Assembly (NCBI GenBank): GCA_913054455.1
Contig: CAJXIL010000021.1
Span: 1-37,051, forward strand
DNA length: 37,051 bases
Direction: 5' to 3'
Origin: an uncultured Roseobacter sp.
GTDB taxonomy: Bacteria; Pseudomonadota; Alphaproteobacteria; Rhodobacterales; Rhodobacteraceae
The first letter of the stretch is position 1, and the number at the start of each line of letters is the position of its first letter. Shown piece after piece: positions 1-7,561 of this stretch. The translations under genes and the position numbers were made by a program. Under the pieces are notes generated by a model, which saw only the letters and a list, made by a program, of their open reading frames with translations, was not told where the DNA came from and did not search any database.

Positions 1-718
1 TCCGCATATCCCATTCCCCACCGAACTCCGATGTAACCGTGCTGCGGCTGGTCTCAACCACCAGGTTATCGTTTCTGGCGCGATAGGTGATCAGATCCGA
101 GATCGTACCGATCTTGAGCCCGTGCTTCTCGGCGTAGTCCACCAGATCTGGCAGGCGGGCCATAGTGCCGTCCTCATTCATGATCTCGCAGATCACCGAA
201 GAGGGATATTGCCCGGCCAGGCGCGCCACGTCGCAGCCCGCTTCGGTGTGACCTGCCCGCACCAAGACACCGCCGCGCCGTGCCCGCAGTGGAAAGACAT
301 GGCCCGGAGTCGCGATATCGGCTGCGGTTTTTTCAGAATCAATCGCGGTCGCCACGGTCAGGGCACGATCGGAAGCGGAAATGCCAGTGGTGACGCCTTC
401 GCGGGCCTCGATGGAGACGGTAAAGGCGGTTTCGTGGCGCGATGAGTTGTGCATCGCCATCATCGGCAGGCCAAGTTCGTCGATACGCTCGGCAGGTAGG
501 GTCAGGCAGATCAAACCGCGCCCATGGGTGGCCATAAAGTTGATGGCCTCTGCGTCGGCGCTCTGCGCCGGGATGACCAGATCGCCTTCGTTTTCGCGGT
601 CCTCATGGTCGACCAGAATGAACATCCGGCCCGCACGGGCCTCTGCGATGATCTCTTCAATTGGGCTGATCGCCGCGCGCAAACGGGCCTCGACCGGCCC
701 CGGTGTTTCAAAGCTCAT
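1..718 (-). CDS. ribBA: RibB domain of a probable RibBA (DHBP synthase / GTP cyclohydrolase II-like), 3' end outside window
   Basis: This catalyses the conversion of ribulose 5-phosphate to 3,4-dihydroxy-2-butanone 4-phosphate, the four-carbon input of riboflavin synthesis, in the cytoplasm. The gene starts at an ATG read from 718 downwards and stays open for 239 codons to the window edge. I read the family landmarks RAGRMFILVDHEDRENEGDL (substrate and metal loop), ATHGRGLICL, HNSSRHETAFTVSIEA, TPGHVFPLRARRGGVLVRAGHTEA and a TISDLITYR end. A stand-alone RibB is about 210-220 residues, and this reading frame continues past that point, so I infer a fusion to a RibA-like C-terminal domain. Whether that domain keeps cyclohydrolase activity cannot be seen. 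In related genomes it lies with ribE, ribD and nrdR; here a plus-strand gene separates it from ribE. Confidence 0.93.
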   Translation of the reverse strand, partial: MSFETPGPVEARLRAAISPIEEIIAEARAGRMFILVDHEDRENEGDLVIPAQSADAEAINFMATHGRGLICLTLPAERIDELGLPMMAMHNSSRHETAFTVSIEAREGVTTGISASDRALTVATAIDSEKTAADIATPGHVFPLRARRGGVLVRAGHTEAGCDVARLAGQYPSSVICEIMNEDGTMARLPDLVDYAEKHGLKIGTISDLITYRARNDNLVVETSRSTVTSEFGGEWDMR

Positions 719-866
719 GCTGATAGCCTTTCGGTACAGATGCCCCAAGGGCCCATCGCCCGGCGGGTATATAGGGCGAAATAGCCCAGCCGGACGTCAA
801 AGGCCAGCCCCACGAGCGGCACAGCACGGGCTAGACGCGGCGTTTTACTTCGGGCAGAAAGATTGA

Positions 867-878
867 ATTGGATACAAT
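867..878. promoter_or_regulatory. Putative GntR-type operator (ATTGGATACAAT)
   Basis: A near-palindrome of 12 bp with arms ATTG and CAAT lies 26 bp before the ATG of the proline-racemase-family gene. FadR/GntR-type regulators often recognise TTGTATACAA-like sites, and hydroxyproline catabolic genes are commonly under such regulators. No regulator gene is in the window. The site could also be chance, because the region is locally AT-rich. Confidence 0.4.
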
Positions 879-904
879 ATTCACATAAATGGAGAGTCAC
901 CGCC

Positions 905-1957
905 ATGCGCGCATCCCGCATCCTGCAAGCCGTAGACGCCCATGCCGAGGGCGAACCAGGCCGTGTTATCACTGGCGGCATGCCGCTTTTGCGCGGCAAT
1001 ACCGTTTTTGAAAAGATGCAGGATATGGCGCAAAATCATGATGATATCCGGTTGCAGATGCTGCGTGAGCCGCGCGGCAATCCCGGCCTCTGTGGCAATG
1101 CCATCGTGCCCCCTTGCCATCCGGAGGCTGATGCGGGCTTCATCATCTTTGAACAGACGGAATACCCGCCAATGTCGGGATCCAATGCCATCTGCGTGGT
1201 CACTGTGCTCTTGGAAACAGGCATTGTGCGCATGGTGGAACCGGTGACGGAGCTGACGCTGGAGGCTCCAGCTGGGCTGATCAAGGTGAGGGCCGACTGC
1301 TGCGACGGCAAAGTAACGCGGGTGACGTTTCAAAACGTCCCCGCCTTTGCCATGCATCTGGATGCCCCGGTTGAGGTCGCGGGACTAGGCACGGTCAAGG
1401 TGGATGTCGCCTGGGGCGGGATGTTCTTTGTTCTGATCAATGGCGAGACCATCGATCTGGATCCGACGGCCGAAAATGGCGCAGAAGTCGTGCGCATCAG
1501 CGAGGCCATCCGCCATGCAACCACCGAGCAATTGCCGGTCCAGCACCCTGAAAACCCGAACATCACCGGCCCTACCATCTCTAACCTCTGGGCCCGGCCG
1601 CAGGCAGCAGGCACCCATGGGCGCGGCGCCATCACCATCTCGACCGGGACCTTTGACCCTGCCCGCCCGCAGGATGCCAGCGGCATTCTGGATCGCTCCC
1701 CCTGTGGCACCGGCACCTGCGCCAAAATGGCGGTTCTTTATGCCCGTGGACAACTGGGATTAGGGGAAGACTATGTGAATGCAGGCCCCTTAGGCACGAC
1801 GTTCACAGGTCGAATTCTGGACACCACTCGGGTTGGAAACTTCCCGGCGATCCTTCCCAGCCTCTCGGGTCAAGGCTGGATTTATGGGCTGGCCTCTTAC
1901 ACGCTAGATCCCAGCGATCCCTTTCCCCAGGGCTATACCCTTGGGGATATCTGGTAA
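905..1957 (+). CDS. Proline racemase family enzyme (hydroxyproline epimerase / trans-3-hydroxyproline dehydratase type)
   Basis: The protein has 350 residues, the usual size for this family, which includes proline racemase, 4-hydroxyproline 2-epimerase and trans-3-hydroxyproline dehydratase. These are two-base enzymes acting at the alpha carbon. The second catalytic site is intact: SPCGTGTCAKMA with Cys267. At the first site the usual MCGHG is MSGSN, so Ser91 replaces the first catalytic Cys. The position of the start was decided by GGAGAG at 891-896, 8 nt before the ATG; a TTG 42 nt upstream lacks such a site. The enzyme is likely cytoplasmic, with no signal peptide. It is transcribed against the flanking rib genes, and a possible GntR operator precedes it. 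Family membership is firm; the exact substrate is not, because Ser/Cys members have been linked to more than one hydroxyproline reaction. Confidence 0.85.
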   Translation: MRASRILQAVDAHAEGEPGRVITGGMPLLRGNTVFEKMQDMAQNHDDIRLQMLREPRGNPGLCGNAIVPPCHPEADAGFIIFEQTEYPPMSGSNAICVVTVLLETGIVRMVEPVTELTLEAPAGLIKVRADCCDGKVTRVTFQNVPAFAMHLDAPVEVAGLGTVKVDVAWGGMFFVLINGETIDLDPTAENGAEVVRISEAIRHATTEQLPVQHPENPNITGPTISNLWARPQAAGTHGRGAITISTGTFDPARPQDASGILDRSPCGTGTCAKMAVLYARGQLGLGEDYVNAGPLGTTFTGRILDTTRVGNFPAILPSLSGQGWIYGLASYTLDPSDPFPQGYTLGDIW

Positions 1958-1964
1958 GGCAAAA

Positions 1965-2034
1965 CAGGGGGAGGGGCGCTGCCCCTCGGCCTCGCGGCCT
2001 CACCCCGGAATATTTTTGGAAAGCTGAAAAGATG
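1965..2034 (+). repeat. Intergenic palindromic repeat, copy A
   Basis: Starting 7 bp after the racemase-family stop codon is a GC-rich imperfect palindrome (GGGGCGCTGCCCC, then GGCCTCGCGGCC) followed by CCGGAATATTTTTGGAAAG. The same order of blocks occurs inverted at 21789-21849, and shortened forms occur at 35086-35117 and 28842-28865. It is a dispersed element of the host genome and not a gene. Confidence 0.75.
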
Positions 2035-2041
2035 CTGGCAT

Positions 2042-2067
2042 GGGGAGGGTGCAAACTGCTCCCCTTT
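2042..2067. terminator. Possible terminator between convergent genes
   Basis: GGGGAG (2042-2047) can pair with CTCCCC (2059-2064), and TTT follows on the plus strand. It sits between the 3' ends of the racemase-family gene and ribE. The stem is short and the T run is only three bases, so this is a weak call. Confidence 0.35.
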
Positions 2068-2088
2068 CCCATGTGGAGCCGTAGGTTC

Positions 2089-2676
2089 TCAACCTGCCTC
2101 GTGCAGCCGCGCCACATAGCGCGCCAGGGTGTCGATCTCCAGGTTCACCTGATCGCCCAGCTTTACATCCCCCCAGGTGGTCACCTCTTTGGTATGCGGG
2201 ATGAAGTTGATGCCAAAATCGCAGCCCTGCACATCGTTTACCGTCAGGGAGGTGCCGTTCAAAGCGACGGATCCCTTGGGGGCAATGAAACGCGCCAGTT
2301 CTTTTGGTGCGCGCAGAGTCACACGGGTGCTATCACCTTCGTCCTGCAGGTCGACCACCTCAGCCACCCCATCCACATGGCCCGACACGATGTGCCCGCC
2401 CAGTTCATCCCCGACTTTCAAGGCCCGCTCCAGGTTGACCCGCTTGCCGATCTTCCAAGCCCCGACATTGGTTTTTGACACGGTTTCGGCAGAGATCTGC
2501 ACATCGTACCAGTCCTCCCCCAGCTCGATGACAGTAAGGCAAACCCCATCCGAAGCAATCGAGGCCCCAAGGTCGATGCCTGAGGTTTCATACTTGGTGG
2601 CAATCCGCGCGCGCAGATCCCCCTGCTGATCCAGCTGGGCAATGGTTCCAATGTCAGTGACGATACCGGTGAACAT
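2089..2676 (-). CDS. ribE: Riboflavin synthase alpha chain
   Basis: This catalyses the last step of riboflavin synthesis, dismutation of two 6,7-dimethyl-8-ribityllumazine molecules. The protein has 195 residues and begins MFTGIVTDIG, the hallmark N-terminus of the family. Two tandem lumazine-binding repeats are visible: GASIASDGVCLTV, VNLERAL and GGHIVSGHVDG in the first, then FIAPKGSVALNGTSLTVN, FIPHTKEVT and VNLEIDTLARYV in the second. The frame is open further upstream, but the MFTGIV start is preferred because AGGAG lies 8 nt upstream and it matches the family N-terminus. The gene is convergent with the racemase-family gene and divergent from kpsS. I found no FMN riboswitch core upstream of it. 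Confidence 0.96.
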   Translation of the reverse strand: MFTGIVTDIGTIAQLDQQGDLRARIATKYETSGIDLGASIASDGVCLTVIELGEDWYDVQISAETVSKTNVGAWKIGKRVNLERALKVGDELGGHIVSGHVDGVAEVVDLQDEGDSTRVTLRAPKELARFIAPKGSVALNGTSLTVNDVQGCDFGINFIPHTKEVTTWGDVKLGDQVNLEIDTLARYVARLHEAG

Positions 2677-2984
2677 CGTGAGCGCTCCTAGGCTTTGGCT
2701 GCGGCGGAATATTCCTATCGCAGAGGTAGCCCAAGCTGCTACTGCTTCACAAGCCCTGCTCTGGGCCATGCTTGGGCTTATCTGCAAACGGACGGGACGG
2801 TAAGCCCACTCGTCGACCTGTCAAAGACCGAGGCAGCGACCGAAGGAAAGCTTGCCGCGTCAATCGCAGGGGACGTAAACTGGCGCAAAGCCTTGCTGGT
2901 TTGCGTGGTCATAGTTATGCCCCAGTCCAGCGCTAAAATCCGGCGTTAGAGTATTCACCCCTTAACCAAAGATGCCTCCCCCCG
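2677..2984. other. Divergent promoter region between ribE and kpsS
   Basis: These 308 bases hold no convincing gene. They contain an inverted repeat, AGCCCAAGC at 2728-2736 and GCTTGGGCT at 2770-2778, with a 33-nt spacer that could be a looped regulatory site or a leader hairpin of ribE. The plus-strand frame at 2695-2949 opens with TTG and has no family likeness. Confidence 0.5.
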
Positions 2985-4277
2985 ATGCAGAGCCACCATT
3001 CCAAGCAACCTTCCTTTTTGTTCCTTCAGGGACCACATGGGCCGTTCTTCAACGCCCTCGGCAGGATGCTGCGCATGGCGGGCTGTCAGGTTTGGCGCAT
3101 TGGCTTTAACGCGGGCGATCAAGCCTTTTGGCGCAACAAGGCGCGGTATTTGGCATATCAGGGCACCCTGGCGGAGTGGAAAGATTTTTTCGAGACGACC
3201 TGCCAAAACAAGGCAATCACCGACATCGTTCTTTACGGTGACACCCGGCCAGTTCACGCTGAGGCAATTGCCGCCGCCCAGGCTCTAGGGCTTCGGGTAC
3301 ATGTGTTTGAAGAAGGTTACCTGCGCCCCTATTGGGTCACCTATGAACGTGGCGGTGCCAATGGACATTCGCGCCTGATGCAGACCTGCGTAAGCGATAT
3401 GCAATCCGCATTGGAGCTGTCGGATATGGAGGCACCGTTACCGCCGTCCCATTGGGGGGACATGCGCCAACATGTGTTCTACGGCGCGCTGTATCATTGG
3501 TTTGTCATGTTCTGGAACCGCAAGTATCGCAACTTTCAACCCCATCGTGCGATCCCTGTTACCCGCGAGTTTCAGCTCTATTTGAAACGGCTGGTATTGA
3601 TGCCGGCCCAGGCGCTGGAGCGTCGCCTCGCCACATGGCGTATTCGCAACGGGGGTTTCCCCTATCATCTGGCGCTGTTGCAGTTGGAGCATGATAGTTC
3701 GTTTCAGATGCATTCTCCCTTTGACAGCATGAGTAGTTTCCTGGCGGAAGTAATTGCAGGCTTTGCCGCTGGCGCGCCGCGTCACCACCACTTGGTGATC
3801 AAGGCCCATCCGCTAGAAGACGGCCGTAGCCCGATCCGCCGCGAGTTGCGGCGCCTGGCCCGTGAGCATGATATACTGGATCGCGTGCATTACGTGCGCG
3901 GTGGCAAACTGGCAGAGCTTCTGAACGAAGCGCGCACCGCCGTAACCGTGAACTCCACCGCCGGGCAGCAGGTGCTCTGGCGCGGCATCCCGCTCAAGGT
4001 CTTTGGCGATGCGGTTTATGACAAGGAGGCCTTCACCTCCTCCCAGCCTCTGGCGCAGTTCTTTGCCGCACCGGCCCGACCGGACAACCGCGCCTACAAG
4101 GACTACCGGCGCTATCTGCTGGAGACCTCTCAGGTTCCAGGGGGCTTTTATTCTCGATCCGGGCGTCGCCAATTGCTACGCCATGTTGTTGATATGATGC
4201 TCTCCCCGCATGATCCCTATGATGCCCTGCGCCACGGCACAGCGGCTCCACGGCAACAGTTATCCGTGGTCCGCTGA
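2985..4277 (+). CDS. kpsS: Capsule polysaccharide Kdo-linker transferase, KpsS-like
   Basis: KpsS-type proteins add the first beta-Kdo residue to the lipid that anchors group 2 capsules, at the cytoplasmic face of the inner membrane. The 430-residue product begins with the characteristic FLFLQGPHGPFFNALGRML block. It continues with DIVLYGDTRPVH, HVFEEGYLRPYWVTYE and a C-terminal HHHLVIKAHPLEDGR / VTVNSTAGQQVLWRG region typical of the Capsule_synth family. There is no signal peptide. The ribosome site before this ATG is poor (a C-rich tract), so the start is uncertain by a few codons. The gene is followed after 95 bp by the wza-like gene and then by kpsC, all in the same direction, which supports the capsule assignment. 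Confidence 0.88.
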   Translation: MQSHHSKQPSFLFLQGPHGPFFNALGRMLRMAGCQVWRIGFNAGDQAFWRNKARYLAYQGTLAEWKDFFETTCQNKAITDIVLYGDTRPVHAEAIAAAQALGLRVHVFEEGYLRPYWVTYERGGANGHSRLMQTCVSDMQSALELSDMEAPLPPSHWGDMRQHVFYGALYHWFVMFWNRKYRNFQPHRAIPVTREFQLYLKRLVLMPAQALERRLATWRIRNGGFPYHLALLQLEHDSSFQMHSPFDSMSSFLAEVIAGFAAGAPRHHHLVIKAHPLEDGRSPIRRELRRLAREHDILDRVHYVRGGKLAELLNEARTAVTVNSTAGQQVLWRGIPLKVFGDAVYDKEAFTSSQPLAQFFAAPARPDNRAYKDYRRYLLETSQVPGGFYSRSGRRQLLRHVVDMMLSPHDPYDALRHGTAAPRQQLSVVR

Positions 4278-4372
4278 CTGAAACCTTTCGCAAGACTGGA
4301 TTTTCTCCTCAAACCGCGCTAGCCTGTCCAAAAAACTGAGGCAGAATAATAATAGGTCGAGGAGACCGAGCA

Positions 4373-5506
4373 GTGAAAAACGTCCCCTTTTCATGGGTGC
4401 GGCCCGTGGCGATTCTCGCTGCATTGACGCTTGCGGCGTCTTGCAGCCTGCCAAAAGTTGGCCCCAACAAACGTCAAATCTTTGCCGGATCGGTACAGAA
4501 AGAAGGCGATGCCTTTATCGTCTCCGTAAATGATCGCGTCACCCGCGCCACCGCCGTGGTTCCGGCCCTTGGATTTTCCCAAAGCTTTGTCAATGCCGGG
4601 CGCCTGACCTCTGACACCATTCGCCCTGGCGATGTTTTGGGGCTCACGATCTGGGAAAACGTCGATGATGGCCTCTTGGCCAATGAAGCCTCCAATGCAA
4701 CCGCCCTTGAAGAGGTGCAGGTTGATAGCGCTGGCTATATTTTTGTGCCCTATGCCGGGCGTTTGCGCGCCTCTGGCAATACCCCAGAGCAGCTGCGGGC
4801 CGAGATCACCAAAAAGCTCGAAGATCAAACCCCCGATCCGCAGGTTCAGGTACGCCGCGTTGCCGGGGATGGCTCCACCGTCAGCCTGACAGGCGCTGTG
4901 GGCGGTCAGGGCGTCTATGCCATTGAACGCCCGACCCGTACGCTGTCCACCATGTTGGCGCGGGCTGGCGGCGTCGCAATTGAGCCCGAAATTGCCCAGA
5001 TCACCGTGATCCGGGGCAATGAACAGGGCAAAATCTGGTTCCAGGATTTGTTTAACCACCCTGAGTTGGATATCGCGCTGCGTGGCGGTGACCGCATTTT
5101 GGTTGAATCCGACAGCCGCTCATTTACTGCCCTTGGTGCCACCAGTGCCCAGGCGCGGGTGCCTTTTGAAAGCCAGGATCTGTCGGCGCTGGAAGCCATT
5201 GCCCAGGTTGGCGGCCTGATCTCCACCACCTCTGATCCCACTGGGGTTTTCATCTTCCGCAACGAACCGGCAGAGATTGCCAATCAGGTCCTGGGGCGCG
5301 ACGATCTGGTTGGCGCTCAGCGGATGGTCTACGTGTTGAACCTCACCCAACCAAACGGGTTGTTTGTCGCCCGTGACTTTGTGGTGCGTGACGAAGACAC
5401 GCTTTATGTCACCGAAGCGCCCTATGCACAGTGGACCAAGACAATCTCACTGTTGGCCAGCCCGCTCACTCCGCTCGCCAGCGTCGAAACGCTGTTTGGC
5501 GGCTAA
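4373..5506 (+). CDS. wza: Outer-membrane polysaccharide export lipoprotein (OPX family, Wza/KpsD-like)
   Basis: This is likely the outer-membrane channel through which capsule leaves the cell. The N-terminus is a lipoprotein signal with lipobox LAASC, giving a lipidated Cys at about residue 24. A poly_export domain follows (IRPGDVLGLTIWENVDDG ... VDSAGYIFVPYAGRLRASGNTPEQL), then two SLBB-like segments around VSLTGAVGGQGVYAI and TALGATSAQARVPF. The length of 377 residues matches Wza (about 379) rather than the longer KpsD. The start is a GTG at 4373 with GGAG at 4361-4364. It sits between kpsS and kpsC, with only 4 bp to the next ATG. No Wzc/KpsE co-polymerase gene is in the window. Confidence 0.85.
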   Translation: MKNVPFSWVRPVAILAALTLAASCSLPKVGPNKRQIFAGSVQKEGDAFIVSVNDRVTRATAVVPALGFSQSFVNAGRLTSDTIRPGDVLGLTIWENVDDGLLANEASNATALEEVQVDSAGYIFVPYAGRLRASGNTPEQLRAEITKKLEDQTPDPQVQVRRVAGDGSTVSLTGAVGGQGVYAIERPTRTLSTMLARAGGVAIEPEIAQITVIRGNEQGKIWFQDLFNHPELDIALRGGDRILVESDSRSFTALGATSAQARVPFESQDLSALEAIAQVGGLISTTSDPTGVFIFRNEPAEIANQVLGRDDLVGAQRMVYVLNLTQPNGLFVARDFVVRDEDTLYVTEAPYAQWTKTISLLASPLTPLASVETLFGG

Positions 5507-5510
5507 TGGG

Positions 5511-7550
5511 ATGATCGGCGCAACAGCCACATCAAAAGCCGGGGGCCGAGGCTCCCGGCTTTTTGTATACAATGGCGGCTTTGTCACCCAGCCAAGGCTG
5601 CGCCGTATTCTCGATCTGGCCGGTTATCAACTCCGCCTTGGTTTGCCAAAAGAGGGCGACCTTGTTGGGATCTGGGGCAATTCCCCCACTGCGCATCGTG
5701 GGCGAACCGTGGCAGCCAAATACGGCGCGGATCTTTTGCGCGTAGAAGACGCCTTTTTGCGCTCCATCCATCCTGGCCGCGCCGGAGAGCCCCCCATGGG
5801 GCTGCTGTTGGACCGCAAGGGGCTGCACTTTGATCCCGCGCAGCCCTCCGATCTGGAAGATCTCCTGGCCACCCACCCGCTGGACGACAGCCATATGATG
5901 CGCCGCGCCCGCAATGCTATTGGCCGCCTGCAGGACGCACATCTAAGCAAATACAACGGCTTTATGCCCAGCGCCCCCTTGCCGGATCCCGGCTATGTTC
6001 TGGTGGTGGATCAACTCCGCGGCGACGCCTCCGTCACCGCCTCCAAAGCGGATCGTGCCCGTTTCCTTGAAATGCTGGTCTTTGCCCAGGAAGAACACCC
6101 TGGCGCGCGCATCTTGATCAAGACACATCCCGAAACCCGCGATGGACATCGTGCTGGGCATTACCTCGACACGGATGCGCAGGGTCGGGTTGAAATGTTC
6201 AGCGATCCTGTCTCTCCATGGGGCCTTCTGGAGGGAGCGATTGCGGTCTATACCGTATCCTCACAGTTCGGGTTCGAGGCAATTTTGGCGGGCCATAGGC
6301 CGCGGGTTTTTGGCCAGCCTTTTTATGCTGGCTGGGGATTGACCCAGGACGAGGACCCGGTTGCGCGGCGACAACGCAAACTCACCCGGCCACAGCTGTT
6401 TTCCGCGGCAATGTTTCTTTATCCCACCTGGTACGATCCATTTAATGACAGGCTCTGTGAGCTGGAGCGCGTCATCGACACATTGGAATCCAGCACCCGC
6501 GCCTGGCGTCAGGATAGCGTCGGCTGGGCGGCCTCAGGCATGCGGTTGTGGAAGCGCAAGCCCCTGCAGGGGTTCTTTGGCAAGACCCGCAAGCTGAAGT
6601 TTACCGAAAGCCCTGAGGAGGCCCGCAAGAGTGGGCGCAACTGGATGGTTTGGGCCAGCAAAGCACAGGGCAAGACCCATGCCGGCGCCACACATGTCGA
6701 GGACGGCTTTCTGCGCTCGCGCGGGTTAGGGGCCGATCTGGTTCCGCCCATGTCGCTGGTGCTGGACCGACAGGGGATCTACTACGATCCGCGTCAGCCC
6801 TCGGATCTGGATGACCTGATTACCCAGCGAGCGGATCTTGGCCCAGCTGAGGCCCTGCGTGCTGAGGCATTGATCCAACAGCTGATCCGCAACAGCCTGT
6901 CGAAATACAACCTTTCGGGCGAGCCCCCCGCCCTCCCCGCAGGCCATCGCATTCTGGTGCCTGGGCAGGTGGAGGATGATGCCTCGATCAAAGCCGGATG
7001 TGGACGGATCAATACCAATCTGGAACTGCTGCGCGCCACCCGCAAGGCCAACCCAAAGGCCGTGATCATCTATAAACCACACCCCGATGTCGAAGCAGGA
7101 TTGCGCCCTGGTGGCCTGCCTGAAACTGGCATTGCGGAAGAGCTGGCCGATGTGGTGGCCAGCAACTGTGATCCCATGGCGCTCTTGGATATGGTGCAAG
7201 AAGTCTGGACCATGACATCCCTATTGGGGTTTGAAGCCCTGCTGCGCGGCGCCAAGGTCACCACGCTGGGTCTACCGTTTTATGCCGGCTGGGGGCTCAC
7301 CACAGATAAGCGCACTCCGCCGCCCTGGCGCGCGGCACGTCCTGACCTGTTGGGACTGGCCCATGCGGTCCTGATTGATTATCCGCGCTATTTTGACCCC
7401 ATCACCAATCGCCCCTGCCCCCCCGAAGTGGTGGTAGAACGGCTGATTTCTGGGGAGCTGCCGCAGCCCAGCCTAGGCAACCGCAGCCTGTCGAAACTGC
7501 AGGGCGCCTTTGCCACCTATGCACATTTGTGGCGGCGCGGGAAACTATAG
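5511..7550 (+). CDS. kpsC: Capsule Kdo-linker transferase, KpsC-like, two-module
   Basis: KpsC extends the poly-Kdo linker of lipid-anchored capsules in the cytoplasm. The 679-residue product, about the length of E. coli KpsC, is an internal duplication. Module 1 has LLRVEDAFLRS, PPMGLLLDRKGLHFD and QPSDLEDLL; module 2 has THVEDGFLRSRGLG, PPMSLVLDRQGIYYD and QPSDLDDLI. Each is followed by a SKYN motif, a D[AD]S stretch (GDASVTAS and DDASIKAG), KTHPE / KPHPD and a GFEA(I/L)L...PFYAGWGLT block. The ATG at 5511 lies 4 bp after the wza stop, so the two are translationally linked; the frame is open further upstream, but that would overlap wza by about 140 bp and encode unrelated sequence. It ends 11 bp before the convergent ribD stop. 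Confidence 0.92.
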   Translation: MIGATATSKAGGRGSRLFVYNGGFVTQPRLRRILDLAGYQLRLGLPKEGDLVGIWGNSPTAHRGRTVAAKYGADLLRVEDAFLRSIHPGRAGEPPMGLLLDRKGLHFDPAQPSDLEDLLATHPLDDSHMMRRARNAIGRLQDAHLSKYNGFMPSAPLPDPGYVLVVDQLRGDASVTASKADRARFLEMLVFAQEEHPGARILIKTHPETRDGHRAGHYLDTDAQGRVEMFSDPVSPWGLLEGAIAVYTVSSQFGFEAILAGHRPRVFGQPFYAGWGLTQDEDPVARRQRKLTRPQLFSAAMFLYPTWYDPFNDRLCELERVIDTLESSTRAWRQDSVGWAASGMRLWKRKPLQGFFGKTRKLKFTESPEEARKSGRNWMVWASKAQGKTHAGATHVEDGFLRSRGLGADLVPPMSLVLDRQGIYYDPRQPSDLDDLITQRADLGPAEALRAEALIQQLIRNSLSKYNLSGEPPALPAGHRILVPGQVEDDASIKAGCGRINTNLELLRATRKANPKAVIIYKPHPDVEAGLRPGGLPETGIAEELADVVASNCDPMALLDMVQEVWTMTSLLGFEALLRGAKVTTLGLPFYAGWGLTTDKRTPPPWRAARPDLLGLAHAVLIDYPRYFDPITNRPCPPEVVVERLISGELPQPSLGNRSLSKLQGAFATYAHLWRRGKL

Positions 7551-7561
7551 GGGCCAGCACT

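Noticed and set aside
2695-2949. Small plus-strand frame between ribE and kpsS
   Set aside because: It opens with TTG without a ribosome site, lies in a divergent promoter region and resembles nothing.
2677-2984. FMN riboswitch before ribE
   Set aside because: I looked on the minus strand for the conserved core and found none.
5364-5510. Upstream extension of kpsC overlapping wza by about 140 bp
   Set aside because: The extra codons are out of frame with wza and unlike KpsC; the ATG at 5511, 4 bp after the wza stop, gives the normal length.
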